Assembly: GCA_001632425.1 (NCBI GenBank)
Contig: KV425580.1
Coordinates: 1-64,000 of the forward strand
From: Neolentinus lepideus HHB14362 ss-1
Lineage: Eukaryota; Basidiomycota; Agaricomycetes; Gloeophyllales; Gloeophyllaceae
Reading direction: 5' to 3'
Length of the DNA: 64,000 nucleotides
Below, piece after piece: positions 36,184 through 49,189 of this stretch. The translations under genes were made by a program, and so were the position numbers. Numbering within the stretch: the first letter of the stretch is position 1; each line of letters opens with the position of its first letter. The notes under the pieces are model-generated. The model did not search any database. It saw only the letters and a list, made by a program, of their open reading frames with translations, and was not told where the DNA came from.

Positions 36184-39100
36184 TCAAAGAGCCGTACCGG
36201 TCCTCACAAGTGTGCTATCGTTGGCCGCAAGACCCCTCGTGACGTTCTCGTCGCTCGCGGTGCGTCGCTCACAGGATCGTATATCTCCCGTCTCTAAATA
36301 CGAGTACGAATACACTACTTCCGCGCTCTCTTTCGTCAAGGGTCGTAAGGGGGCCCGAGATACCCAACCGTTCAATGCCTCGATCGCATGCTCATCGTTC
36401 TCATCGTCGGGACTACAACCGCCATCAGCACTCCAAACCAAAAAAGCACAGCGCGACTCACACATCATCAGCCCCTTGATATCCTTCACCCGCGCCTGCC
36501 GCAGCCCCTTGCGCATCAGCAGCACCCTTACCGACGCCCACCCCAGCAATAGACACCCAAACGCCACCGGGATGAGCCAGTACAGCGGCGACAGGTGGTA
36601 CGACCCCCCGAACACGACGTGCAGCGGCGGCGTGTACACGATGAACATGCCCAGACACGCGCCGGCGAGGATGCCGCAGAAGTTGTAGGGGTTCGCGACG
36701 GTGTTTTTGCCAAAGGGGAATTTGAACTTGGCTTTGACTGCAAAGACCTGTGCGCGCGGAAGGTAAATTTAGTGGAGGGTTAGGATTTGCAGAGGTGGAG
36801 GGAGTGGGCTGCGTACGTTGAAGCATTGGATGATGAAGACGGAGAGGTACACTAGTGGATGCCAGCATCGTCAGCCAGTCGGGGCCTCTACGACGGAGCC
36901 ACTTACCGATTCCTTGGGCTTCGCCAAAGGCAGTGACCTGACTCGCCGCGTCGATAGTGCGCCCTTGGTAATTGACAAACGGCGGGCTGGACTTCAGAAA
37001 GTACGCTACGTGCACAAATGCGCAAACGCCGTCAGCACGACCCCTCACCCCACAAAAAAAAAGAAAAGGCGCAAGATGAACTCACTCGTGCCGTTACTAC
37101 TAGCATCCTGCGCCCGCCTCAAATCGCTCGGCGAGAACCCGGCCTTCCAGAACACGACAAAATACGCTACCAGTCTAGGGAGGGAGCAAATCTCGTTCAA
37201 CAACATGCAACATCTCACCAAAATGAGTATCACCCACCCGCCGAGCATCTCGATCACCCCAGCCTCCAGGTACGCATAGCTCAGCAACTTCCTATCCACC
37301 AACGACTCCGCCTCCGAGTCCTCCATCCTCTCCTCCCAGAACCCCCTCGTGAACGGCGCCCTAATCTCACCCCACACGAGCGACCACCGGCTGGGTCGAA
37401 TGATCTCCTGAGTTTCCGGATCCCGCCGGAGCGTCTTGGTGCGCCGCAGCGCGCGTTTCTTGATCAGCGTGATCGTGTTGTCGTTGACGGGCTTGCGGGG
37501 GGGCATGCGCATCAGGCCGTCGGCGGTCTCGGGCTTGTCCCAGGCGAATGAGAGCTGTGCGGCGCGGGGTTAATATTAAAATGGCTAGCGTATATATGGG
37601 CGAGACTTACCGCGACGAAGAGCTCGAACCCGAGATCTGCAAGCGTTTAGTGTTGTTATTTGACGTGTGAGCTTGGCTTACCGATGACCAGGATTAGGAT
37701 GGCGGAGAGGGGAAGGGGTATAGGGACGACAACATCTACAGAGGGTCTTTCAGTACTTGATGACATTCACTAGCCTTCAAGCACATTATGCGCACAGAGG
37801 AGCTGGGGTATAACTTCCGGGGTACTATGCGAAATGGTATATCTATCATACAGCACGCATTATATCAGTGGTCGCTTTTCTAGTCTGATATATAACAACG
37901 AACGCACTGAATGGACCGCTTGAGGTTGACGAAAATCTGGCGCCCCTCAGCGACGCCCTCTGCGATTTAGAAGGCCGGTTATCTCCAGTCACAGTCACCG
38001 ACGGATTCGGAATTAGTCCACTTACTAACTGTGGACGCGAAATTGTCGTCTGGTAGCCAGCAGGACGGTCAGCGGGTGATCCGAGGGAGAGATGAGATGA
38101 CTCTTGCCTAGTAGGATCATGTTGGCGGCTTCTTTGGAGACGTCTGAGCCTGAGATGTTCATCGCGATACCAAGATCGGCCTACCAAGAAATCAGAGGTA
38201 CGCCCGGCATATGTGCTGTCCCTGGTACACCGACCTTCTTTAGCGCAGGAGAGTCGTTGACGCCGTCACCGGTGCTGTAACAGTTGAGCTTAGAGAAGGT
38301 AAACCTGCAAAGAAGAACTCACACTCCAACGATATGACCCAAGGCTTGAGCATGTTTAACTAACGGGTCGATCAGCTTCCTGCAGTAAAGACGAGTCTCT
38401 GATCTTACCAATCTCCAGCTTGTGTTTGGGCGACGTTCTAGCGAACACTATCTCTTGCTTGCTAAAGACTGCGAGCCACGAGCGTCAAGGTCGGCACGAA
38501 GCACATACATATATAGACGCCTACTTTGATCCCACTGCCATCCCTGAAGGCCGTCGATATCGTCGCCATGGACCACCACAGCAGAAACCTCGTCCTCATA
38601 GATCTCTTCCACCGGCCGCCCCGTCTTCGCGCTCAGCGACTCGCGCGTGTCGCCGAGGATGAGGTTGATCTTGCGCGCAATCGCTTCAGCCGTCTTCGGG
38701 TGGTCACCTATATAGAGCGGTTCAGCCACCTTCAAGGGTTACGAGTCAAGAAAGACGGTACCGTACCTGTCACCATCATGACCTTTATGCCGGCGAGACG
38801 CAGAGTACCGATGGCTTCGCGGACGCCGTGCTTGGGTGGGTCCTCCAGTGAGATCAGGCCGGTGAAGCAGTAGTTGGAGCTCGGGTAATTGACGTCCGTC
38901 CGCGAGAACGCGTAGTCTGCCGGGTACTGGTCCTTTGGCAGTAGGAGCTGGGCGCAGGCGATAACGCGGTGGCCCCTCGAAGCCATATACTACAGAGGAA
39001 TCAGTCCTTGGCTTCGAAAGATCAGGAAAGTTGACCTACGTTGTAAGCACCGTCATACGCAGCCTTGAAGTCGTCGGTGATAGGCTCGACCTTGCCATCC

Positions 39101-41469
39101 TTGAGGTAAGTAGAGCACTTGTCCAAGACGCGTTCAGGCGCTCCCTTGATGTACAGTGTCAACGAGCCATCGGTGTGTGGTTTGTTGACCTATGAGTCAT
39201 ATCATTAGCACCTCGGCAGGAGCAACGCATAACCACATACTATCACCAGCGCCCACTTGTTAGTCGAGTTAAAGGGCACCTCGAACACCTTCGGGTTCCT
39301 CCTCACGTAGTCGTCAAAGTCGACCAAATACCGCCCAGCGAAGCGGATGAGCCCAGTCTCCGTCGCGTCGCCCAGTATCATCCGCTCGGAGAAGGGCACG
39401 TCCGTCCGGTCGAACTTGATCCGCGAGTTCAGAGAGGCGTTGCTGACGAGCTCGGACATGCCGGGCTTGTCGAACGAGAAGTTCTCCGTCTCTTGCTCGT
39501 CATTGTTCGACTACAGTCATAGATAAAAGTGGTAAGAAGCGTGCGACGGGCGAAGGGGAGATCGATACCTGGAACGCGGAGGACATGCGCTCGCCGCTCC
39601 ACAAGTTCGTGACAGTCATCTGGTTCCTGGTAAGGGTTCCAGTCTTGTCCGTTGCTAAAAGCGTGAGCTGCATCAAAGGATTAGCAGTTAATAAATACAT
39701 CCAAAGACGGCAAATATTTACCGAACCTAACGTATGCCGTCAGAAGAACGTCTTATGCAAGGAATGTCAAGCTCACCGAGTGTCTCGACACCCTGCAGAT
39801 CCTTCACCAGCACATTCTGAGCAGCCATCCGCTTCGCAGCGATAGACAACCTGTGCGGCGTCCATGTCAGCAACTAGTAAAAGGTATACAGAATACAGAG
39901 TTTGCACGTACAAGAGCGTGACGACAGAGGGAAGGCCCTCGGGCACGAACGCAACCAGGATCGACACGGCAAAGGTCACAGTTTGCGAGGCCTTGCCCTT
40001 GTAGACGGTGGTGATCCCGACGACGAAGAATATCACGGCGAAAACGATAGCGATAGTCGAGACCATCATGACGAAACGGCCGCTACGGACGAGCGTCAGA
40101 ATATCTTATCAAGGTGTCGAAGGTTCTTAGTGCACGCACATTTCGACCGACAAAGGGCTCTTGTTGTCGCTTTCACCGCCTGTCAACGCTGCGATCTGAC
40201 CTGCACGAGAAGATTAGATGACATTCGAAGAAGCGTCACTAAAGTCCAATTTGTGTGCATACCGATAAAAGTATGATCCCCAGTCCTGACAACGACTGGA
40301 CCCAAATCAATATGCAGAAAAAGATGTGTGGTGAAGAAGGGGCTGCTTACCTCCCCATCCTTCCCCATTCACGATGAGAGTGGAGTTGAACACCTGTATT
40401 TCCATTGATTCCCTAGTACAACCAAAGGGTGAACGATAATCGTACCAGATTTGCAGCTTCAACTGCCGAAGCACGAGATCCATCAGGCACCGGACGACGC
40501 TCCTGAGGTTCAGACTCTCCAGTCAAATTACTATTATCCACTTTCAGGTCGGTTGACCCAAAGATAATCAGGTCCGCTGGTGTCTTATCGCCGGTACGCT
40601 ATGCCTGATGTTAGAGCGCCGTAGTACACCGTTATCCCGGAAAGACTTACCAACAAAACAACATCACCCTTCACGAGATCCGCTGCCGGTATAGACGTCA
40701 AAGTACCGTTCCGAACTACTCGACATGACGGTGGAATCATTGCGAGGAAAGACGCAAGGATGGCTTCGGACTTCTGGAGCTGGTAGAACTCGATGAAGGC
40801 GTTTAGGAAAGCGACAGCGATCAGAATGCCTCCCAGGTACGTGTTTTGAAAGTTATCCTGGGCAAAACATGAGTGTTGAGAAAATGACTGACAATTTCAA
40901 TCCAAAGAACCTTGTAATCAATGCCCAATAGGATGTATTCCAAGACACCGGCGATAATCAGAAGGATGTTAAACATGGTCAGGAGGCAGTCCATATACTA
41001 CAGTAGGATGAGTGGAATCCTCATGTCATCAACGCGAAGCAATCCGTACCTTGCGGAAAGCCGACTTCTTCTTCGGAGGTGTCAAGACGTTCGGTCCATC
41101 GCGAGCCAATCTGACCTTCGCTTCCTCTGGCGTTAATCCAGGGGAATGCTCAGGTTCTTTCACGTCGATCACGGTGTCGAGCTCGTCGCCCAGCTCGTTA
41201 AAGGAATACCGGTGCTCAGTAATATCGACGCTCTGCGCCTTTACCCCGTCACCGGCTTTCTTCGTTTTGTCCTCGTGCAGGTGCTCGTAACCGGCCGCAG
41301 CGAGCTCCTTGTCCTCCTTCGTCAGCTCCCTCTTCATTTCCACACCCTTGGGACGCATTGGACCGGTGCGCTTCTCCTCGTTGACATCTTCGGCCGCTCC
41401 AGGAAAAGCTACATGAGAAGAAGGCGAAGCGACGTCCTCAGAAAGAATGGGCAGCTCTGAGGGATCCAT
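36184..41469 (-). CDS. P-type cation ATPase, Na+/K+-type (IIC-like), about 1214 aa in 30 exons
   Basis: Thirty short exons on the minus strand from ATG 41469 keep one frame throughout. The main ones are 41469-41050, 40857-40651, 40598-40446, 40082-39912, 39510-39241, 39189-39040, 38989-38767, 38707-38525, 37554-37238 and 36747-36464. Landmarks are the TGESEP actuator motif, FVPEGLP in helix 4 near residue 383, the phosphorylation loop DKTGTLT near 425, [11 protein letters not shown], the hinge [10 protein letters not shown] near 759, and C-terminal helices ([22 protein letters not shown]). The enzyme pumps cations across the plasma or an internal membrane using an Asp-phosphate intermediate; the IIC assignment rests on overall similarity to fungal Na,K-ATPase-like pumps. 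One intron uses GC-AG (38107) and one exon is 5 nt (39722-39726). The last exon runs past the ancestral stop (see findings). Confidence 0.9.
36186..36305 (+). pseudogene. 3' fragment of MCP1 gene copy
   Basis: About 115 bases match 34808-34921, the end of the intact MCP1 coding region (ccggtcctcac..gtgtgcta to the shared cgtctctaaatac stop region). Everything upstream is missing; the left junction abuts ATPase-derived sequence at about 36180. It overlaps, on the opposite strand, the extended C-terminus of the intact ATPase. Confidence 0.8.
39722..39726 (-). other. 5-nt micro-exon of the ATPase gene
   Basis: Between the exons encoding GVETL-G and [10 protein letters not shown], direct joining gives the wrong frame. 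The five bases GTTCG, flanked by cgttag and gtaaat on the minus strand, are bounded by two normal-length introns (50 and 54 bp). They restore the frame as the end of Gly plus Ser, producing the family-typical [16 protein letters not shown]. Confidence 0.75.
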
Positions 41470-44400
41470 AGCGACCCCAAAACAACAAGGTGAACAGCAA
41501 GGAGCGTGTAATTTTCCTCCCTGGCGCCATATTCACTGAAGAGAGGGTTTTATCTGTTGGACATGGTCGGAGATTGCATAATCTGGTCCTCTGGATACTG
41601 AAAATAACTTCGGGGACAAACGAGATCGACCTGGGTTGAAAGGGCCAAATTGTCATAATTTGGGAACACATGCGCCTCGTGATTGGGCCAGCTAACGGGT
41701 TTGGGATGGCACCAGCAGAGCCTCAGCGAACAGCCAAAACAGCGCAGCGTACACTTCAGCCACCAGAAGAAAGAAGGCAAAATCACGTGACCGTTTAGAC
41801 GCCCATTTCGTTACCCCTGCATGAGACCGGGATGCCCAACTGCCTCGAGGCAGTCATTCTGTACAGGACGTGACAGCAAAGAAGATTGAATCCGGTGAAG
41901 AAATGGTCTGATAGCTGAGAACAGACGAACACGAGCAACTTCGACAGTTCAGCGTTTATCTTGCACAGCGAAACCAGTCTGCTTTGCGCGCCACTTGTGG
42001 CAAGGCGACGACGGTGGTCCGTAATGTGACAAGGGAGAGTCACCACTGTTATGTAGCATTGGCGATGCTCGTCGACGAACGAGGGATAAGACACATCTGG
42101 AGTTGCTGAGCTGCCGTACTCTTCACTTCTCGAAAGTGTAGCACTGCTCAGTTGTTATCTTGAAGAGGTCTTGTGAGTTGGAGATGAAATCGAAGGAGAC
42201 GTCGAGGGTCTTCGGACTCATAATACCCATTCATGACCGGATCTTGATAGAGACCGAGCCCTAATACAAAACGACAAGACTGACTAAAAAGAGCGTCAGG
42301 AAGGATGATCTCGAGGGCTATACGAACCCTGTGGGAAAAGGGAGTCCGGTAATTGAGTGGAAGTCACATTCTTGACAGTCTAGGCGGTAGATATAATTGC
42401 TCACAGAACACAGCGCCCTGACAAGCGCGACGAAATGGGGTTCGTACGTACATTATTTAATTAGGTTATCGGCTGACAGCATTAGAGAACGTATGCACCA
42501 CGGAGATATAACTAGCTAATACTCACCTGTAGCTAGTCTAGGAGTCAAAGTCAAAGCCTACAAACATCAACTGTCTATAACGTTCAGCGTGTGCCGTCTT
42601 AGATGATAGGAATGGTGTCATGAGGACGGTGCTAAACATGACCTGGAATTCAGTTGTGACCGAGTGGTCGCACCCGCGTATCCAGGTGAAGTCTAGCGGC
42701 GGAACGATCGCTGGCTTGGAATCCTAGCTTATGTGGGAACCAAGACCGGATTGGACGTAAAGGACGGCGACTTCGAGAAGCGTGCGCGATCCTAGATACG
42801 TTGAACATTACTGGCTCGCAGTATCCTTCTACCGCCACGTCGATGGAAGAGACGACGAAGTCAGCAAGATAACTAGGCATCTCTAAGGGAGCTGAATGCG
42901 TACCTGCCCTGGTCCTTTACGATGCCCAAGGCTATCCTGGCGTCGTTCTGCATATAATCTTCGCACCCGAGGCCGAAGCCGATGATGAGCTCGTGGAGGC
43001 GGCTCAGGAGGTATGTGAGCTCAGATCTGACTGAGTCGTATGCGGAGGAGGGGGAGTCGGGCGGGGCGATGATGGGCTTGTGTCATCCCGAGATTACCTC
43101 GATGGGTGGGATTTCGCGAGCCATAGGTCCTGGGGTTCAGATGTCCGAAGATTCAACCGGGAAGTCAGGAAAATTTGCTGAGACAATTTTGACCTCCGTA
43201 GTAGAATGGACTGCACCTAGCATGCAGTTGGACCTTCCAGAGACGCCCAGATTGACTCTGTGCATGAGGCGCGCTATGTCGTCAGTTCCCTCCGTGCCGA
43301 CAGATAGGTCCTGATTCATGATGATAGATAGAGTCCTGTCATCCATAACCGCTTCCAGAGGCTAACACGCTCGTAGAAGCATCACGACCACTATCCCCTG
43401 ATATAATTAGTACCACCACGTCAATAAAGACGCAGTGAAGTCACCAAGATCATTACGGACTTGATTGAGTCGATTCATACGTGTATGCGCCTATGTCATC
43501 CCGAAGTTACCGCGCCCGGAAGAAACACGATAAGCCAAACCCCACGCGCCGCGCCCCGACCCGAAGATATAGCTGCGAAGCCGCCGAAACTGGACGATCG
43601 ACGATCAGACACGGTCTCCAGATCGTGCTCGACTTGCGCTAGACCAGAGGGGGGACGTTACGGAGGAGAAAGCAGAGCAGAGCTGGAAAATCTGCGGACG
43701 ATGTTTGCTTCGATTCAAGGTGCTGGCCTGTCCAAGTAGATTCCGACGAATGCAGGATGCAAAACGGGATCGGACATCCAGGGGTAGGTAGCTCGTGTGT
43801 AGTCCATTGCGAATGTTCGAATGTAAGGTACATCGGTCCAGGCGTGAACGGGAAATGAAGTCATATCTCAGACCTAAGGTTGAAGAGAACGCACACTCGT
43901 GCCCCGCGGCATTAACCACACTAGAAGACGCTCCGAGACTCCGAGACGATAATCTAGCAATTCCAGTCAGCTTGCGAACAGGAGCTCAAACAGCAATTCG
44001 GAATCATGCTGATATTTCCAAAAGCGAAGTAGATATTGCTTCAAACCATGAGAATGCAGTCTTGGTGCGAGCATCTGCCAAAGACGTGGAACTTGGTGCA
44101 GCGCCTTGCAACCCCGCGGCCTCTCATTTATTTGGCCTTGTTTGTATCTGTGGCAGATTCAGTCGCTCTCGCTGAATGATCAGCCACATTTACAAGATTG
44201 TACGTATACACGAATTCGTTCCGTCTGCATCTCGAAGCTACAGAACACCTGGAACCGTCGAGATTGCAATGATTGTGCAAAGCAACCTACCCCTGACAGC
44301 CTTCACCAGTCCTAACTCAATCGAACGGCTTTTCTAGTCCGAGACGGACGTCTTCAAATATACCAGCACGGACAAACAGGCCTAACAGGCCCCGGAATGA

Positions 44401-44708
44401 ATGAAAGGCATTGATACGTCCGTATTTCGTTTCGTTTTCTTGGTTTAGCGAGTAGTTTGTAGGTTAAATGGGGCACAAGTACAGGGAGGTCATTAGCGTC
44501 GTATACCTGAAAACAATACATAGAAGCGACAGATGCAGCCTATTCAAGAACCCAAACAGATCTGAAAAGAGAGACAGAGCAAAAGCGCAAGCGCAGGCAG
44601 TGTCCATAGCAAGAGTAAAACAAACACATTCCCAGTCACACGAGCAAATATAACCGCCTGCTCCAACCTCCGATCATACAATCAAATAGAACCGTCGAAC
44701 AGACACAA
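41470..44708. other. Intergenic 3.2 kb, no supported gene
   Basis: Begins with the ATPase promoter. A diverged direct repeat pairs about 42838-43110 with about 43415-43530 (shared cgtcaa/cgtcga..aag tcacc/agcaagat and tgtcatcccgaagttacc/gagattacc). Frames of about 110-126 codons at 42982 and 43795 have no recognisable domain. The stretch looks like degenerate non-coding sequence. Confidence 0.35.
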
Positions 44709-45506
44709 CTATAGGTGCTCCTTGAATTTCGTGCCGCCTTCGAATGTTCGTACGGGGCTCGTGGGGCTGGACATGGAAGACTGGAAACTCTCGGTGCTCT
44801 GCGGAGATGGCGAACGACGCCGCTCCGTGAATGGATCCGGGTATGACGGCATCCCCTCAGATGGACGAATGGGGGTGGGGGCTGCAAGCACAACGGTGGC
44901 GGCGGATGAACCAGAGGGTGATGGCGCGTGATGTGAAGATGGAGAAGTGTGGCCAGGAGAGGGTGCATCTCGCCGTGACGTGCCCCTCTCCATGTTGTTG
45001 ATGGTTCTCGTCGACGGTGGAACCGCCCTGCCGTATCTCTCGTCCCCCGAGTCTGACTCCCACTCGTCGCCCGACCCCGCCTGAACCCATCCCTGGCCCC
45101 TCTTCGACAGGCCAAGGGCCGCCCCAGCCGATGACGACCCTGTCTTGCCACCAAACGCAAACAGGCCCGTGAGCTTCTCCTTGAATGAATGCATGCTGCC
45201 GGTGCTGCTTTGCCGGGTGTGATATGAACGATGCCTCCTGCGGCGTGCGCGGTCTTCGACTGTGGGCTGGTGGTAGGTGAGGAGGTAGAACACGGCCGCA
45301 CAGCAGACAACGATGATAACACAGAGGCCAGCAACTAGCCCGATGAAACCTGTAGAGGGAGAGGAGAGGGCGGAGGTGAGCGGTCTGGACTCTCGTGCCC
45401 ATAAAATATGTACGGAGAGTCGGGGTAATCTGGGGTTGTTACGAAGACGTACCCCCTTCGGACCCATCAATTTTCGGAACCTCACGACCCCGGTGTAAAT
45501 GCGCAT
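44709..45506 (-). CDS. Small single-pass membrane protein with Ser/Pro-rich cytoplasmic tail (up to 265 aa)
   Basis: A minus-strand frame encodes one clear hydrophobic helix (FIGLVAGLCVIIVVCCAAVFYLLTY), followed by basic RARRRRHRS, KEKLTGLFAFGG, and a long Ser/Pro-rich tail ending in TFEGGTKFKEHL. This layout is common among uncharacterised basidiomycete single-pass proteins. The N-terminus is uncertain: the first 50 residues lack a signal sequence, and a pyrimidine-rich tract ending ctacag just before the helix looks like a 3' splice site, so an alternative upstream exon is plausible. No catalytic domain is recognised and function is unknown. Confidence 0.55.
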   Translation of the reverse strand: MRIYTGVVRFRKLMGPKGVRLRNNPRLPRLSVHILWARESRPLTSALSSPSTGFIGLVAGLCVIIVVCCAAVFYLLTYHQPTVEDRARRRRHRSYHTRQSSTGSMHSFKEKLTGLFAFGGKTGSSSAGAALGLSKRGQGWVQAGSGDEWESDSGDERYGRAVPPSTRTINNMERGTSRRDAPSPGHTSPSSHHAPSPSGSSAATVVLAAPTPIRPSEGMPSYPDPFTERRRSPSPQSTESFQSSMSSPTSPVRTFEGGTKFKEHL

Positions 45507-48500
45507 CCGTTTGCAGGGTCATTTCTAATTCCGTAATGCTCCTGTTTGGTACGGCAGACGATGATGGACAGACAATCACAAGCGATGTCGATGTTTGTAC
45601 CTTTACCGTTAGAAGCTATTTGTCAGAGCTGCCAGAGATGTTGGTTTTGGGTAGAAAGTGGTAAGACATATACGGATGGTTGCGCATGTTCTGCTGCAAA
45701 GCGGGACCGTCATGTGCGCTGCGTGTTACAGGGGTTCGTCATCCCAAAGTCTAGACGCTCCCCACGGTCCCATGTCGTCGATATAACTTTGTCTACAAGA
45801 CAATATTTCCTCTACCGGGCGGACGTAAGCTTATACAGCTCTACCGTCAGCTATGAGACTCTAGAATATAGCTAATAGTCCGTTGTAGCAATCCGGTGCC
45901 ATCTCACCTTGGTCTGCAGTGCTCGGGGCCAGAATTTAACTACTTCCGGATGTCACTTAAAGAGGTGCTTCTTCTAGCGGCTCCTACAATGTCGTCAATG
46001 GGGCAACCCACCATCTCTTCTTCGTTCCACTCGCCCTTCCATCGTTAGCCAATCATTCACCCTCGCTCACGCCAAGCTGCGAAACCCGTGCATTACCCGG
46101 TGACCGTCAAGGATCTTAGCCGGCGGTAATATCATTGTCGACCAGCTGACCGGCCTTTCATCTGTCACAAGAGGATCAGGAAGATTTGTGTCTCTCAAGT
46201 ACGTCTATCGGTATTACAGAGACGTAAGTGAGCAAAGGGATGCACAGAAAAAAGTTACCTTGTGGCTTTCATTAAACCCGTGACTTGGAATCGTTGACGG
46301 CAAGACCGTGTTAGAAGACGCGTGGCCCCTCTTCTACACAGTTATCCCTGCGGACGATAGCAAGTTTCGAGCCTCTCAGGCGGGGAGCAGATACGAAGGC
46401 GTACTTCGCCCTCGTTCCACTTGGAGCGGCGAATAGTGGTTAGAGTTTTGGCTTAGCACAGATTCAAGGCCACCCTCCTTCGTGAGAAATGCACAATGCG
46501 TGCGAGCTTATTGGTTTCGTACTGACGGCGAACAAAGGGATGGACTGTAACGTGATATTTGCTCGTGGCAGTCGAGGTGTTGCGGAGGCCGACGAGTTCA
46601 GCTAATTTTTCAGCCGCAGACGATTGTCGTTTGCACAGCATGTCCGAAAAGAGGTCTAGACAAGGCCATAGGCGTTGAGATAGAGCGGTGTGTTCAACAG
46701 GTGGAGAAATAACAGCCAATCAGAGAGACTTCAGTAGTGACATAGACTGTGGGACCAGTCTAGAACTCACGTCGCACGTAACTTGCGTATTTCCGTAGGG
46801 CAGAGCATGATGCGGTAGTATCGGGATATAATTTTGAAAAGAACCCTTGATATGACCGGGTAAGGTTATAGAGGAGTGTGGGACGATTAAGCTGTAGGAA
46901 GAGAAGAGATAACCACCACTCCCAACAATAACCCCATGGATGGGATCATCCTTGATATACGAGGCCGAGGCGCGAAAATTTGCAAGATAAACATAGAACT
47001 TTCGTCATTCCAGAGAGAAGCCAAAGATCACAACGCTCGCGGCACCGACAACCTATTGGTTCGCGGCGCTCTACGACGGGGTTCAACACCTGAACCTTAG
47101 GGCGTACGATGGTATATCGGCATACCAGAGTTCAGGCCTGATTTATATGAGGCCAGTTCACCCACGGCGAGGAGACGGGCTGGAGACAGCTGTGACAGGC
47201 GCCTTGCCAATGTACATGAAAGGAATGAACGCTGCGTACGTGAGGTAATGATTGGGCTGCTCAGTGACAGGTATATGGGGATGGGAAAGGAAGATTGCCT
47301 CCGTTGGACTGGGAGTGTATTCTAGATTTAGGTTAAGCCGCTGTTCAGTGCCTGCTCGGTATCTTCTGTTCGTCCACACTGAGAGCTCAATGTCGATAAC
47401 AGGAGAAACAGAACAGTCCATGGAATAACACTAATAGTTGGTTTGATGTCTGTTCATCGCAAAATCAGTAGGTCTGGACTTTACTGGTGTCAGGACTTGA
47501 AATAGACGTCACCGATTTGAACAAGATATGAAATATTCAATGGGCGTCTCCCACACAGGATCTGTCAAACATCTCCATTCCGGTAATCTCACAGCCTGAA
47601 ACAAGCATTAGGTCACTGAAATCGATGCAAAAGTTCGAGGATGATCCGAGATCTGTTCCTTGGGGGCGCGTCCTGCACGTTGCATGATGCATCCACGGTT
47701 CGTGTTGCGGGTGTAGCAGATTCTGCGGCTGGGTAGATTCCACGGCTTGCACTGGGAATACTGTAGGCTGTACGGCTATCCAGGCTTCATAGGCACGACA
47801 GCTCAATCTCAACTCACTCCTTTACTCACCCCTCGCTGGACGTGTCGCTCTGGCCAAAACTAGTGTGGTGATCGCCGTCGAGACGAACATCAACCAACCA
47901 GAGGAAAGCAGCGCGTATGTACTGTGAGGGAACGATCGAGGGGATGAGCTGAGAGCTGAGCACGCCTCGTAGGACTAAGTTATCGCCGCAGGCTTGGTCC
48001 AGGGTGAGAAGCCGATCATCGCGGCACCATATTTGTTCCCAAAATGGTAAAATCCCGCCACTTCTCTTCGACTCTGCACTTCTTCTACTGATGCTCGCCG
48101 GCGAAATAATCTTTGTGGATAGTCCCAGCGGTTTCCAAAGATACACCTGTGTTTCTAAGAAGGCAATGTCTCTATAAGTGACCATCGAGAATATTAATGA
48201 AGCCTTTGCCTGAAAGAAACCAAGGAGCACCGTATATGTAATATTTGCTTGCACATTTCTGATCCTTCATCCTCCAAAAATGTCTTATGCTCACACACAA
48301 CCACACACCCCTGTTCCGTTTATGAGTTTAGCTCTCAAACATGTCCAAGGACGGCAAAAGTCCTTATTGCAGTGGCACCTGCCGCATTCATCCCGAAAGC
48401 TTCCACATCTATTATCAACATTGGTAGTACCTTCTTCCTGATTCACAGATCTTATTGAAAACTATGGACTCTGCTTCTTGCATATGCTTGGTGCATTGGA

Positions 48501-49189
48501 TCAGAATCTACAAACCCTGTTGTGAGCCTGCCAAACTGTCTCCTCATTACAGCCTAATGGTGTTGATGGGCAATATGGAATGCTTGATACCAACAATTTT
48601 GCTACCGGCTTCTCTCCTGAGTATGAAGGTCTTCTTGATGTAATCACAGCAAAACTCTTGGAAGGACTAGATGACGGCAAAGCTATATAATTGCAATTGT
48701 GCTAGCTCAAAGTCTATGGCCTGTCCGCATCAGGGAAACCCTCCGCTAAAAACTATGTCATATTCTATATAACTAAACCTAGTTAGACATAACTTTGCAG
48801 ATTACATTGTTATCCATAATTATCATGTTCATACTAGCCTCTAGAAAATTATATACAATTTTCCGCTCTGGGTGCAATTTTAGATACATTTATCAACCGT
48901 ATTCACACCGGTTTTCCTGACTTATGGAATGTTGACATTATATTGCAATTGCTCATGCATAGAGTAACAATAGTCCGAGTGAAAATAATCAATGACCAAA
49001 GCCAACAAGCCTGAGGATGAAAGGGTATACTACGGAAAGCCATGATCAATCTGATCAATCCAAGCCCGACAGATCCATGAGCGATATAGCGCTCTGCTCC
49101 ACATCCTCTGATAGGCCAGAATTCGATTTGCCACTAACATCGAAGGTTGTGTCAATAGAGATGGACACGAGTAAGACGGCACATACCGA
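45507..49189. other. Intergenic 3.7 kb, no supported gene
   Basis: No frame resembles a known family up to about 48.2 kb. A 142-codon minus frame at 47826-48254 with hydrophobic patches has no ATG start and is not called. From about 48.25 kb the sequence becomes AT-rich and CpG-poor, marking the border of the transposon-rich part. Open stretches at 48290-48690 may be transposon debris. Confidence 0.35.

Noticed and set aside
37842..37908. Possible frame break in the ATPase at RSIQ/YTISHS
   Set aside because: Using gtgcgt as donor and atgatag as acceptor keeps the frame and the expected residues.
42982..43314. 110-codon frame on + within a diverged repeat
   Set aside because: Overlaps repeated degenerate sequence and has no recognisable domain.
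47826..48254. 142-codon minus-strand frame with hydrophobic patches
   Set aside because: No ATG start and no known pattern; insufficient support for a gene.
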